Part shown: piece by piece, positions 44,224 to 53,515 of the stretch
How the letters are laid out: each line of letters opens with the position of its first letter
Numbering within the stretch: the first letter of the stretch is position 1
DNA from: Bacteroidales bacterium
GTDB lineage: Bacteria; Bacteroidota; Bacteroidia; Bacteroidales; Marinilabiliaceae
DNA length: 64,000 nt
Assembly: GCA_900766825.1 (NCBI GenBank)
Contig: CAAFWU010000007.1
Coordinates: forward strand, 15,719-79,718
Reading direction: 5' to 3'
Made by a program: the position numbers and the translations under genes
The notes under the pieces: generated by a model
Database searches by the model: none
Seen by the model: only the letters and a program-made list of their open reading frames with translations
Told to the model about the DNA's origin: nothing

Positions 44224-44454
44224 CAAACTACAAAACAAGCAACATGAGTTGCACCATTACTTCATCTACCACTCATAACACCCTAAGCAACAGCGTTTTA
44301 CGCACAGCTTGGGGAGATAAAGATTTGCTCTTAAGGGTAGATAACAGTGCTTGCTACATGATGCAAAAGTGCATGGCAAGATACTGTGACATAACCCAAT
44401 AGGGGTGGGGTAACAGACGAGACTAAGACTATAAGCAAACTCCCAATAAACCAG

Positions 44455-45399
44455 ATGGATATTGTTCTCTGCACCGACGACAATTTTGCTGTGGGCGCAG
44501 GCACCTGCATAAGCTCGGTACTTAACCATGACGGGGCTGAGGGGTGTCATTTTCACATCATCACCTTCGGACTTAATGCCGATAACACACAGAGGTTTAA
44601 GTTGTTGGCTAAAGAACGTGGGTGTCAGATAGATATCCATACTGTTGATGCAGAGCGGTTCGAGGGCATGATGGCCACCGACCGATTTCCTAAACAGATC
44701 TACCTTAGGTATCTGGCTCCAGAGCTTATAGATGCCGATAAGTCTCTCTATCTGGACTGCGACATTGTGGCCTGCGGGTCACTCAAGACTCTGTGGAACA
44801 CTGACATAAGTGGTGTGGCACTGGCGGCCGTGGCGGACCAACGCGGAGGCGACTTGCCTGGCGACCGTGAGGATGTGGAGGCTCATATTGGACCATACGA
44901 CCATACGTATTTTAACTCGGGCGTGCTGCTGCTCAACCATAAGGTTTGGCGCGAGATGGACCTAACGCCCAAACTTATTCAGGCTGTCAAGGAACACCCA
45001 TCGTTTGCGTTGGCCGACCAAGATGCACTAAATTTTTTGCTGCGCGACAAGATTGTGCTGCTGCGCCATGAGTTTAACTATCAGACGGATTGGTATTACC
45101 TGAACCCGACGACCGATGGCATCACGCTCCTGCACTTCAATGCTGCTACGCCATGGCGCTATGGGGCTCCGCATCAGGAGGTTGGGCTCTTTGATCATGT
45201 GAGGTGCCAGAGCCCTTGGAGGGACTACTGTTATGCTGCTCATGCTCGTGTGGGGCGGGGGGGCGTTAAGTTCCTGCTGCCACTGTGGGCTATCGACAGG
45301 GTGCTCAATAGGAACATCACTTTTCGGTTGGCTTCGTGGATTATGGTGCGGTATAATTGGTGGAGGCATGGCAAGAGGGGGGCTAAAGAGAGACGCTAA
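44455..45399 (+). CDS. GT8-family glycosyltransferase
   Basis: A 314-residue retaining glycosyltransferase of family 8 (LgtC/WaaO type). N-terminal IVLCTDDNFAVGAGTCISSV and the metal-binding DCD at residues 101-103 in SLYLDCDIVACGSL; HIGPYDHTYFNSGVLLLNH and DQDALNFLLRDK are further family blocks. It uses a UDP-sugar, probably galactose or glucose, on a lipid-linked oligosaccharide at the inner face of the membrane. Composition is host-like. A seven-G run near its 3' end (45257-45263) leaves the frame intact. Its stop overlaps the next start by one base. A close paralogue lies at 53516-54454. Confidence 0.9.
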   Translation: MDIVLCTDDNFAVGAGTCISSVLNHDGAEGCHFHIITFGLNADNTQRFKLLAKERGCQIDIHTVDAERFEGMMATDRFPKQIYLRYLAPELIDADKSLYLDCDIVACGSLKTLWNTDISGVALAAVADQRGGDLPGDREDVEAHIGPYDHTYFNSGVLLLNHKVWREMDLTPKLIQAVKEHPSFALADQDALNFLLRDKIVLLRHEFNYQTDWYYLNPTTDGITLLHFNAATPWRYGAPHQEVGLFDHVRCQSPWRDYCYAAHARVGRGGVKFLLPLWAIDRVLNRNITFRLASWIMVRYNWWRHGKRGAKERR

Positions 45400-46952
45400 T
45401 GGCTGAGGATGGAGAACGGCGTGAGAGTCAGATAGATGCGAAACGCATTGCCAAGAACACTCTGATGCTCTATGTCCGACTGCTCTTCTCGTTGGTGGTG
45501 TCGCTCTACGCCAGTAGGGTGGTGCTGCAGGTGCTGGGCGTCACGGACTTCGGCATCTTCAATGTGGTGGGCGGCGTGGTGGCTATGCTCAGCATGGTCA
45601 CGGGCTCGATGTCCAGTGCCATCATTCGGTTCATGACGTTTGAGTTGGGCAAGGGTGACAAGGACCGGTTGCGCGATGTATTCTCTACTTCGGTCACAAT
45701 ACAGATTATACTCTCGGCCATTGTTCTTCTTTTGGCTGAAAGTGTTGGTCTTTGGTTCATTAAGACTCAACTGAATATACCTGCCGAGCGGATGGATGCG
45801 GCTCTCGGGGTCTTTCAGTTCTCGGTATTCAGTTTTGTTGCCACACTTGTTGTATTGCCATACCCAGCTGCCATGGTGTCCCACGAGCGGTTGGGCATCT
45901 TTGCTGTTATCAATATCTGCGAAAATGTTCTTAGGCTGCTGATTATCATTATGCTTAGCCACTTGACTTGCGACCGTTTGGTAGCTTACGCAGGTCTGCT
46001 ATTTGGAGCGGTGGCTTTGGGGCAGATGGCCTACTGGTGGTACTGCTCGCAACAATTTGAGGAGTGCAACTTTAGGCTTAGGGTTGACAAGAGCATTCTG
46101 AAGGAGATGTTTGGCTTTGCGGGATGGAACTCTTTGGGTTTTGCCACAGGACTTTGCAACCGTCAGGGGCCAACAATTCTGATGAACATCTACTATAGTT
46201 TGGATGCCAATGCGGCACGAGGGTTGGCCATGCAGGTGCAATCGGCTTGCACTCAGTTGGTGGATAACTTTATGTCGGCAGTGCGACCTCAGATTACTAA
46301 GTCGTTTGCTGCTAATGACCTCAATGGAATGCATAGGCTTATGTGTTCGGCAACTAAGTTGTCGGCTCTGCTGATGCTTATGACATCGTTGCCCCTTATA
46401 ATTGAGACGGAATATATTCTGAATTTGTGGCTTGGGGCTGTGCCCGAACACACTGTAACCTTTGTGCGTCTGACGCTAATTTGTCTCTTTGCAGATACTG
46501 TGTTTAGCGATGCTTTTCAGACTGCCGTCATGGCAACTGGTAAAATACGGCGGTATCAGATTGTTACATCGGCAATTGGGCTGTTGGTTTTTCCTCTCAC
46601 TTGGATTGCCTACTCAATCGGTGCGCCTGTTGAGACAACATATTTCATCTACATCATCATCTATACCATTCTCATCGGCGTTCGCCTTTGGTTTGCAAAG
46701 AGTTGTGAGGTTGGGTTTCCTATTCGCATGATGCTGCGGGACGTGGTTTTGCGGTTTGGACTTGTGGCTGTTGTGGCTGCGGGACTTACCGTTATTGTTA
46801 CCAACATTTTGGCTGAGGGTACTGCACTTAGGTTTGTCACTTGTGCGGTGAGTGGAGTGGTTGTCACTTGTATACTTAGTCTTCTCTTCGGTATGAACAC
46901 AGAGGAGAAGGGGATGGTGAAAGAGGTGATAAATAGAAAGTTGAAGAGATAG
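45399..46952 (+). CDS. wzx: Wzx-type polysaccharide flippase (first)
   Basis: A 517-residue polytopic protein of the MATE/oligosaccharide-flippase superfamily with about 12-14 hydrophobic segments. The N-terminus has KRIAKNTLMLYVRLLFSLVV and LQVLGVTDFGIFNVVGGVVA, shared with the second flippase. It should carry the lipid-linked repeat unit across the inner membrane. The start codon overlaps the end of the GT8 gene (TAATGG), implying coupling. The gene has host-like base composition. A second flippase follows 48 bases on, which is unusual for one polymer. Confidence 0.88.
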   Translation: MAEDGERRESQIDAKRIAKNTLMLYVRLLFSLVVSLYASRVVLQVLGVTDFGIFNVVGGVVAMLSMVTGSMSSAIIRFMTFELGKGDKDRLRDVFSTSVTIQIILSAIVLLLAESVGLWFIKTQLNIPAERMDAALGVFQFSVFSFVATLVVLPYPAAMVSHERLGIFAVINICENVLRLLIIIMLSHLTCDRLVAYAGLLFGAVALGQMAYWWYCSQQFEECNFRLRVDKSILKEMFGFAGWNSLGFATGLCNRQGPTILMNIYYSLDANAARGLAMQVQSACTQLVDNFMSAVRPQITKSFAANDLNGMHRLMCSATKLSALLMLMTSLPLIIETEYILNLWLGAVPEHTVTFVRLTLICLFADTVFSDAFQTAVMATGKIRRYQIVTSAIGLLVFPLTWIAYSIGAPVETTYFIYIIIYTILIGVRLWFAKSCEVGFPIRMMLRDVVLRFGLVAVVAAGLTVIVTNILAEGTALRFVTCAVSGVVVTCILSLLFGMNTEEKGMVKEVINRKLKR

Positions 46953-47000
46953 CGTGGGGTGTGAGCCCCTTTAACAAGTAAAATTGAACTAACGAGTTCT

Positions 47001-48602
47001 ATGAGCGAAATAGAAGAGAAGGGAGATAGAAGCAAAGAGACGACAGAAGTTGAGGTAAAGATTGTAGACCCAGAGACTCAGGTAAATGGCAAGCGCATTG
47101 CCAAGAACACATTGCTGCTCTATGTGAGGATGATTGTGATCATGCTCATTAGCCTCTACACCAGTCGTGTGGTGCTTAGGGTGCTGGGAGTTGAGGATTT
47201 TGGTGTTTATAATGTGGTGGGAGGGGCTGTAGGAATGATGGCTCTTTTAACCGCATCGATGGGATCGGCAATAAGTAGATTCCTAACATTTGAATTAGGC
47301 ACTGGTGACAAAGAAAAACTACATCGTGTTTTTTGTACCTCTGTGAACATACAGTTGCTTTTCAGCATCATTGCCATCATAATAGGCGAAACGGTAGGTT
47401 TATGGTTTTTATACAATAAACTCAACATTCCAGCCGAACGAATGGATGCTGCATTTTGGGTAATGCAATTATCATTAGGTTCATTCGTTCTCTCATTACT
47501 CAACGCTCCTTTTAACGCCTGCATAATTTCGCATGAGCGAATGGGTGTTTTTGCGTTAGTGGGAATGTGTTCTGCATGTTTTAAATTGTGTTTCATCATT
47601 CTATTAGAGTACACACCTTGGGATAAACTTATAACATACGCAGCCATTTTATTTGGGATAGAAACAGCTGTACGTATTTTCTATGGCATATATTGCTCAA
47701 GTAAATTTTCTGAATGCAAATATCAATTGAGGATGGATAGGAATTTGACCAAACAGATGTTCTCTTTTGCAGGATGGAATTTATTTGGAAGTGGCTCATA
47801 TCTACTAATGAATACTGGTGTTAATATGCTGGTTAACATCTACTTTAACGTAGCAATGAACACCGCCAGAGGAATAGCCACACAGGTTGAACATTCTGTT
47901 GCTTCGTTCTACTCAAATTTCACAACTGCACTTAACCCACAGATTACAAAGCAGATTGCTCAAAAAGATTACGCATCTTCAAATAAACTAATTGCAACGG
48001 GAGCAAAAGCAGCATTTTTCCTTTCCTTAATGGTGAGTATGCCTGTTCTGTTGGAAATGGAATATCTGCTTAGACTATGGTTGGAAATAGTACCAGATTA
48101 CGCTGCAACATTCGCACAACTTACACTTATTGCTCAATTGGTATCTGTAATATCAATACCATTGGTGACAGCAATGTTAGCGTCAGGAAAAATTAGAAAG
48201 TACCAAATTATTGTAGGCAGTTTAGGGTTTCTTGTATTTTTCGTTTCTTGGCTGCTCTTCGAATTAGGCTTTGGACCAGAAGCACCTTACATTGTAATCA
48301 TTATAGTTTTCATACTCCAACTTTTAACAAGACTCATTTTACTGATTGAACTCGTTAAATTAGATACAAAGAACTTTATAACAAACGTACTCTTACGTTG
48401 CTTAACTGTTAGTATAATAGGATGTATGATTCCCATTATAATATCCTACACAATGGAAGAGGGCTTTGCAAGATTAGTTTTAGTGTGTTTAGCATCTGTA
48501 TTTTCAACAGTTATAGCCGCATACCTTATAGGAATTAATAGGCACGAGAGAGAATATTTGATAGGAACAATCAAAACAAAGGTAATAAGGCGAAATAAAT
48601 AG
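47001..48602 (+). CDS. wzx: Wzx-type polysaccharide flippase (second, mosaic)
   Basis: A 533-residue flippase of the same family as the preceding gene; N-terminus KRIAKNTLLLYVRMIVIMLI and LRVLGVEDFGVYNVVGGAVG. The first ~230 bases are host-like and align with the first flippase, after which codon use turns strongly AT-rich (from about 47240), suggesting a recombination joint inside the gene. No frameshift is visible. It is followed after six bases by a pyruvyl transferase gene. It may serve another repeat unit, or be a replacement for the first flippase. Confidence 0.87.
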   Translation: MSEIEEKGDRSKETTEVEVKIVDPETQVNGKRIAKNTLLLYVRMIVIMLISLYTSRVVLRVLGVEDFGVYNVVGGAVGMMALLTASMGSAISRFLTFELGTGDKEKLHRVFCTSVNIQLLFSIIAIIIGETVGLWFLYNKLNIPAERMDAAFWVMQLSLGSFVLSLLNAPFNACIISHERMGVFALVGMCSACFKLCFIILLEYTPWDKLITYAAILFGIETAVRIFYGIYCSSKFSECKYQLRMDRNLTKQMFSFAGWNLFGSGSYLLMNTGVNMLVNIYFNVAMNTARGIATQVEHSVASFYSNFTTALNPQITKQIAQKDYASSNKLIATGAKAAFFLSLMVSMPVLLEMEYLLRLWLEIVPDYAATFAQLTLIAQLVSVISIPLVTAMLASGKIRKYQIIVGSLGFLVFFVSWLLFELGFGPEAPYIVIIIVFILQLLTRLILLIELVKLDTKNFITNVLLRCLTVSIIGCMIPIIISYTMEEGFARLVLVCLASVFSTVIAAYLIGINRHEREYLIGTIKTKVIRRNK

Positions 48603-48608
48603 AAATTC

Positions 48609-49712
48609 ATGAAAATAGGAATCATTACACTACCATTACATCATAACATAGGAGGAATATTGCAAGCATGGGCTCTACAGAACACTTTAACTAAAATAGG
48701 ACACGAAGTCAAAATTATAGACCAGAAACCTGTTGTACACTCATGGATAAAAGAAATTATTCGATTTATTATTCATGTGGCAAGAAAGATTGTAGGGAGT
48801 AAAAAAACGATTCTACTTCCCTACATCATAAAAATGCAATACACAAATAAATTCACTCACAGGAAAATACATTTTAGTGGCTCCAGAAATTTCGACCAGA
48901 TAAAACAAAATGACTACGACACATTTATTGTAGGAAGCGACCAAATTTGGCGTCCTGATTATGCTGGTAAATCACTATACTCCGCTTATCTCGACTTTAC
49001 CAAAGATTGGAACAACATCCGTCGCATTGCTTATGCGGCATCCTTTGGAGTAGAAGAATGGAAATACACAGAAGAGCAAACGAAGAAATGCTCAGAACTA
49101 GCGAAAAGATTCGACTTAATAACAGTAAGAGAAGATAGTGGTGTTACTCTCTGCCGAGAACACTTAAAGATTGAAGCTAAGCACGTTGTAGATCCAACGA
49201 TGCTAATGACTATTGAAGACTATTCCTATTTGATCGATGAAGATGCAAACACATATGCTGGTTCTGAACTATTCTGCTACGTATTGGACGAGACACCTGA
49301 AATAAAGCACTTGATAGCCTACGTTGAAAAAGACGGCAATTTCTCTAAAACACAAGTCATTGAAGGAACATTCAAATGGAAAAATATCTTCAGAAAAAAT
49401 GTTTGCCAATGTCCAACTGTCACGCAGTGGCTCAGATGCTTTAGAGATGCAAAATGCGTAATCACGGACTCTTTTCATGGCACAGTATTCAGCATAATTT
49501 TCAACAAACCATTTGTTGTACTTCATAATGAGGGACGTGGGAATGCACGGATGGAAAGTTTAGTTCGCTCATTTGATATTGAAGAGCGACTGGTCAATGC
49601 CAACGAAAAGGACAAAGTTTTAAAATTACTACGGACTCAATTAAACACGGTAGACAAATTGTTGAGATTAAGGGAATTTGGTATAGAAACATTGAAAACG
49701 ATTAATTCCTAA
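48609..49712 (+). CDS. Polysaccharide pyruvyl transferase family protein
   Basis: A 367-residue pyruvyl-transferase family member. Landmarks: GIITLPLHHNIGGILQAWAL, FIVGSDQIWRPDYAG (~112), RIAYAASFGVEEW and VITDSFHGTVFSIIFNKPF near residue 285 with the conserved His. AT-rich like the surrounding block. It adds pyruvate to a sugar of the repeat unit, if active. Its stop overlaps the start of the SDR gene by one base (TAATG), so both are coupled. Confidence 0.85.
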   Translation: MKIGIITLPLHHNIGGILQAWALQNTLTKIGHEVKIIDQKPVVHSWIKEIIRFIIHVARKIVGSKKTILLPYIIKMQYTNKFTHRKIHFSGSRNFDQIKQNDYDTFIVGSDQIWRPDYAGKSLYSAYLDFTKDWNNIRRIAYAASFGVEEWKYTEEQTKKCSELAKRFDLITVREDSGVTLCREHLKIEAKHVVDPTMLMTIEDYSYLIDEDANTYAGSELFCYVLDETPEIKHLIAYVEKDGNFSKTQVIEGTFKWKNIFRKNVCQCPTVTQWLRCFRDAKCVITDSFHGTVFSIIFNKPFVVLHNEGRGNARMESLVRSFDIEERLVNANEKDKVLKLLRTQLNTVDKLLRLREFGIETLKTINS

Positions 49713-50578
49713 TGAACTTGATTAAAAAACTTAGTAAACTGATTGCAAAGTTCATAGAATCTTGCAGACCAAAGATTATTACAACATCCAATATTAACGT
49801 CCTTAACCACAATGAGATCCTTGAAGGGAGAAGAGCCCTAATTACAGGAGGAGCAAGTGGAATAGGTCTTGCAATTGCAAAAGCTTTTGTTCAAGCAGGT
49901 GCATCTGTTGTTATCACTGGTAGGAACGAAGCTAAATTACAAACTGCTATAAGTGAATTAAATAGTATAGGACGACAAGGGATTACAATAGACTACAATA
50001 CATTGGATATTTCTGACAATAAATCAATGGTTGATAAGCTATCAGAATGCCAAGAGAAAATTGGTAAACAAACTTTCGACATTTTGGTTAACAATGCAGG
50101 AATATCAAGTGGTGGATTGGGAGACTTCGAAGAAAATAGGTTCGATCGAGTATTCGAAACTAATGTAAGAGGTTCTTTCATGCTGTCGCAATTAGTAGCC
50201 AACAAAATGAAAGACAATAATATAAAGGGAAACATTCTTAACATATCATCCTCTTCTGCACTAAGACCTGCTATTTCTGCATACATGATGTCGAAATGGA
50301 GCATTAGGGGAATGACTTTAGGTTTGGCCAAGACATATATAAAATATGGAATCGTAGTGAATGGAATAGCCCCTGGACCAACGGCTACTGAAATGCTTCA
50401 TGTTGATAGTTCAAACATAAGTTTGCCAAGCAGCCCAATCAAAAGATACATTCTTCCTGAAGAGATTGCCAATTTTGCTGTCATGTTGGTTTCAAATATG
50501 GGCAGAAGCATAGTTGGCGATACGATATATATGACAGGAGGGTGTGGAACCATCACATTCGATGATATTAACTATTGA
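49712..50578 (+). CDS. Short-chain dehydrogenase/reductase
   Basis: A 288-residue classical SDR with a ~38-residue N-terminal extension. Coenzyme loop ALITGGASGIGLAIAKAFVQ, DILVNNAGISSGG, active-site Ser in LNISSSSALRPAISAY and Tyr/Lys in AYMMSKW. The complete Ser-Tyr-Lys set suggests an active NAD(P)-dependent oxidoreductase. It is coupled to the preceding pyruvyl transferase and 22 bases before the ThDP enzyme gene, so it probably reduces a keto product made by that enzyme. The substrate is unknown. Confidence 0.88.
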   Translation: MNLIKKLSKLIAKFIESCRPKIITTSNINVLNHNEILEGRRALITGGASGIGLAIAKAFVQAGASVVITGRNEAKLQTAISELNSIGRQGITIDYNTLDISDNKSMVDKLSECQEKIGKQTFDILVNNAGISSGGLGDFEENRFDRVFETNVRGSFMLSQLVANKMKDNNIKGNILNISSSSALRPAISAYMMSKWSIRGMTLGLAKTYIKYGIVVNGIAPGPTATEMLHVDSSNISLPSSPIKRYILPEEIANFAVMLVSNMGRSIVGDTIYMTGGCGTITFDDINY

Positions 50579-50600
50579 ACTAAAACACTTTATATAAAAG

Positions 50601-52355
50601 ATGGAAGTACATTATTCATCAGAAAAAGGTGTTCAGATTATCTTAGCTTTATTGAAAAAATTCGGCATAAAGAAGATAATCACATCACCAGGTGGCACAA
50701 ATGTGTCATTTGTAGTATCAGTTCAGTTTGACCCTTATTTTGAAGTCTACTCTTGCGTTGACGAAAGATCTGCAGCCTACATGGCTGTAGGCATGGCAAC
50801 AGAGAGCAATGAACCTATCGTAATAAATTGTACAGGGGCTACTTCATCTCGTAACTGGATGCCTGCTCTAACCGAAGCATACTACAGAAAACTCCCAATT
50901 CTCGCAATAACGTCCAGTCAAGTAGATTCTCGCAAAGGTCAGTTGGTTGCTCAAGTTACAGACCGTTCTATGCCACCATCGGATGTAGCAGTCAAATCCT
51001 ATCATATAGGATTAATTAAAGATGAAGATGACCTTTGGGATAGAACAATAAAAGTAAACTCTGCGATTGCCTATCTAACAAAGCGAGGAGGAGGACCTGT
51101 TCACTTGAACTTGGAGACTTGCTACTCACAGGATTTTTCAGTTACGACTCTACCCGATGTTAGACAAATTGTTCACTATTACGATTGTAAGAATATGCCA
51201 GAGATGCCACAAGGCAAAATTGGCATTACAATTGGCAGTCATAGGGAAATGACAGTCTGTGAACAAAATGCAATTGATGCATTTTGCGAAAGGTATGATG
51301 CCGTTGTGCTTTGCGACCACACGAGTGGATACCATGGAAAATACAGAATTCAGTCGTCCCTAATACTGTGTCAAAAGTACTTAGAAGAGTCTGAATTCTA
51401 TAGGAACTTTGCTCTCATTATCAACATGGGTGAGATGTCTGGTGATTACTTTTCAACAATCAAACCCAAAGATGTTTGGCGCGTTAGCCTCGATGACGAG
51501 GTAAGAGACAAATATCATAAGCTGACTAAGGTCTTCGCTCTGACCATAGAAGATTTCTTCACATACTACGCTAATAAAGGTTCAGAAAAACACATCGAAC
51601 AATGGCAAAGATACAATAACTGCTACGAGAAATTGTTAGCAGATATGCCAGAACTGCCATACTCTAACGCTTACGTAGCCAAAACGTTAGCATCATCAGT
51701 TCCACAAGGAAGTTATGTGCATTTGGGAATACTGAACTCTCTAAGATGTTGGAATCTCTTCAAGTTGCCAGATACTGTTAAATCAGCATGCAACGTTGGC
51801 GGATTTGGTATTGATGGTGTGCTATCTACTGCTATAGGGGCATCGCTCGTAAACAAAGACAAACTGCATTTTTGCGTATTGGGAGACCTCTCTTTCTTCT
51901 ACGACCTCAACTCAGTTGGCAATAGGCACATTGGCAACAATCTTCGCATTGTTCTCATCAACAACGGCATTGGAGTTGAGTTCCGCACCTACGGTCACAT
52001 TGGCGATATACTAAAGGAAAATACAAATCCATTTGTCGCAGCAGAAGGACACTTCGGGCACAAGTCTAACAAGTTGGTAAAGAACTTCATGACCGATTTG
52101 GGTTTCGAATATCTTAGTGCAACTAATAAAGAGGAGTTAGAAGTTGTTAAAGCAAAATTTTTGAGCACCACCAATGAGAGACCCATATTGCTTGAGGTAT
52201 TTACAAACACAGAAGAGGAGAAAGAAGCTTCTACTATTTACCGCCTAATCAGTCAAGATAAAAAGGCAATGACAACTGAATCTATCAAAAAAAGAATAAC
52301 AGATGTCATTGGTAAACAAGGTATTGAGACTGTAAAAAAATTGTTGGGTAAATAA
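50601..52355 (+). CDS. MenD-like thiamin diphosphate enzyme
   Basis: A 584-residue ThDP-dependent enzyme. The N-terminal domain has IITSPGGTNVSFVV and the catalytic Glu in VDERSAAYMAVGMATES, closest in form to MenD (DERSA...). The ThDP/Mg site is LGDLSFFYDLNSVGNRHIGN followed by IVLINNGIG, again MenD-like rather than acetolactate-synthase-like. No other menaquinone gene is present and the gene lies inside the glycan locus, so it is unlikely to be the real MenD. Enzymes of this superfamily can add an acyl unit from a 2-oxo acid to a sugar or acid acceptor, as YerE does in yersiniose synthesis. With the SDR it may build an unusual sugar or substituent; this is inference. Confidence 0.82.
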   Translation: MEVHYSSEKGVQIILALLKKFGIKKIITSPGGTNVSFVVSVQFDPYFEVYSCVDERSAAYMAVGMATESNEPIVINCTGATSSRNWMPALTEAYYRKLPILAITSSQVDSRKGQLVAQVTDRSMPPSDVAVKSYHIGLIKDEDDLWDRTIKVNSAIAYLTKRGGGPVHLNLETCYSQDFSVTTLPDVRQIVHYYDCKNMPEMPQGKIGITIGSHREMTVCEQNAIDAFCERYDAVVLCDHTSGYHGKYRIQSSLILCQKYLEESEFYRNFALIINMGEMSGDYFSTIKPKDVWRVSLDDEVRDKYHKLTKVFALTIEDFFTYYANKGSEKHIEQWQRYNNCYEKLLADMPELPYSNAYVAKTLASSVPQGSYVHLGILNSLRCWNLFKLPDTVKSACNVGGFGIDGVLSTAIGASLVNKDKLHFCVLGDLSFFYDLNSVGNRHIGNNLRIVLINNGIGVEFRTYGHIGDILKENTNPFVAAEGHFGHKSNKLVKNFMTDLGFEYLSATNKEELEVVKAKFLSTTNERPILLEVFTNTEEEKEASTIYRLISQDKKAMTTESIKKRITDVIGKQGIETVKKLLGK

Positions 52356-52361
52356 TTAACC

Positions 52362-53459
52362 ATGAAACTCGGCATATTAACCTTTGCGTGCGCCTACAAC
52401 TACGGAGCCATGCTGCAATGTTATGCACTGCAGCAGACTCTCAGAAAACTTGGGCATGAAGTAGAGGTTATAAACTACCGACCTAAATATCTTGAGACTG
52501 AATTCCCCTATGGGTTCACACCTCTGCGCCGTCTGATTCTTACCATCAGACACATCATTACGATGCGAATTCCGTTTAGGGTACATAACTTCAAACGCTT
52601 TGCCAATTTCGAAAAGGAGTATTACCAACTTAGTGCTACTGCTTGTCACAACGCACAGGAATACAGTTCACTGATAGCAAAATACTATGCAATTGTTATT
52701 GGCAGCGATCAGGTGTGGAACAACCGATGGAATGGCACTGACCCAGTTTGGTACGGCTGGCACAAGGGAGAGAATGGAGATAAAGTCCCTACTTTTATAA
52801 CATACGCTGCGAGTGCTGGTGCTGCTGATTTCAATACCGACGAGGATGCACTCTTCACTAAGTATGTTAGCCATTTTAAAAAGTTGCTGGTTCGCGAAGA
52901 GTGTCTTCAAACTGCCCTCAAGAAACGATATAACCTTGACAGTCAGGTTGTTCTTGACCCAACTCTGCTGGCAAACACAGATACTTGGACTCAATGGAAA
53001 GAGATAAAGCCCGTCGAGGGTGACTATGTGCTTATTTATCAAGGTCGCGATGATGACAACGCTCTTCGCATAGCAGAAAAAATTGCTTCAGATAACAACT
53101 GGCGAGTCATTTGCACTGACCTCTACGTGAATGCAAAGAAGCGTGGCATAAAACGAGTGTTGGTTTCTCCTAATGAGTTTGTGGGGTTAGTAAACCATGC
53201 TAAGTGTGTAGTAACCACATCGTTCCACGGTACGGCTTTTTCTCTGATCTGTCACACTCCCTTCTACTATGTCCGCCTCTGCGATGGCATGGACGAAAGA
53301 ACTGAAAGTATATTAGCAAAAGTAGGATTGACATCAAGACTAATTGAAAAGGACTGGAACGGAACATTGGAGGATATAGATTTTAAAAGCGCAGATGAGA
53401 TTCTCTGCACAAAGAGAGAAGAAGATTGTAATTTACTAAGGGAGGCACTATGCATATAA
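52362..53459 (+). CDS. Polysaccharide pyruvyl transferase family protein
   Basis: A 365-residue member, beginning GILTFACAYNYGAMLQCYAL, with AIVIGSDQVWNNRWNGTDPV (~112), ITYAASAGA and VTTSFHGTAFSLICHTPFYY. It starts 6 bases after the ThDP gene, and is thus the end of the pyruvyl transferase-SDR-ThDP-pyruvyl transferase block. It differs clearly from the copy at 48609-49712, so they likely act on different sugars or positions. Confidence 0.85.
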   Translation: MKLGILTFACAYNYGAMLQCYALQQTLRKLGHEVEVINYRPKYLETEFPYGFTPLRRLILTIRHIITMRIPFRVHNFKRFANFEKEYYQLSATACHNAQEYSSLIAKYYAIVIGSDQVWNNRWNGTDPVWYGWHKGENGDKVPTFITYAASAGAADFNTDEDALFTKYVSHFKKLLVREECLQTALKKRYNLDSQVVLDPTLLANTDTWTQWKEIKPVEGDYVLIYQGRDDDNALRIAEKIASDNNWRVICTDLYVNAKKRGIKRVLVSPNEFVGLVNHAKCVVTTSFHGTAFSLICHTPFYYVRLCDGMDERTESILAKVGLTSRLIEKDWNGTLEDIDFKSADEILCTKREEDCNLLREALCI

Positions 53460-53515
53460 AAGAGGGAGAACAAAATTGGCTGATTTTAACAAGGAGAAGA
53501 TAAAAGATAACCACC

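Larger units (their letters stand above)
43695..44454. other. Long leader between upxY and the first glycosyltransferase gene
   Basis: 760 bases without a confident gene. The first ~180 bases are host-like in composition and hold a short frame at 43716-43826 (36 codons, starting MGKAVDTYIRQEVAE) that reads like a gene remnant, then a run of nine G at 43843-43851. From about 43880 the sequence is AT-rich. It contains a promoter box at 44161-44168 and an inverted repeat at 44180-44223. UpxY proteins act on such untranslated leaders, so regulation in this segment is expected. Confidence 0.6.

Noticed and set aside
44166..44402. A 78-codon frame in the leader before the first GT8 gene
   Set aside because: No similarity, low-complexity Ser/Thr-rich middle, and it overlaps the promoter box and inverted repeat; probably chance.
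43695..44454. Invertible promoter, as in Bacteroides fragilis capsule loci
   Set aside because: No pair of matching inverted repeats at suitable distance flanking the promoter box was found by eye, and no invertase gene is in the window.
45257..45263. Seven G inside the first GT8 gene as another slippage site
   Set aside because: The frame is intact and seven G in a host-like GC context is less exceptional; no evidence for a switch.
50601..52355. Assignment as acetolactate synthase or phosphonopyruvate decarboxylase
   Set aside because: Catalytic Glu and ThDP motifs are MenD-like; no PEP mutase gene is present, and the protein is longer than typical phosphonopyruvate decarboxylases.
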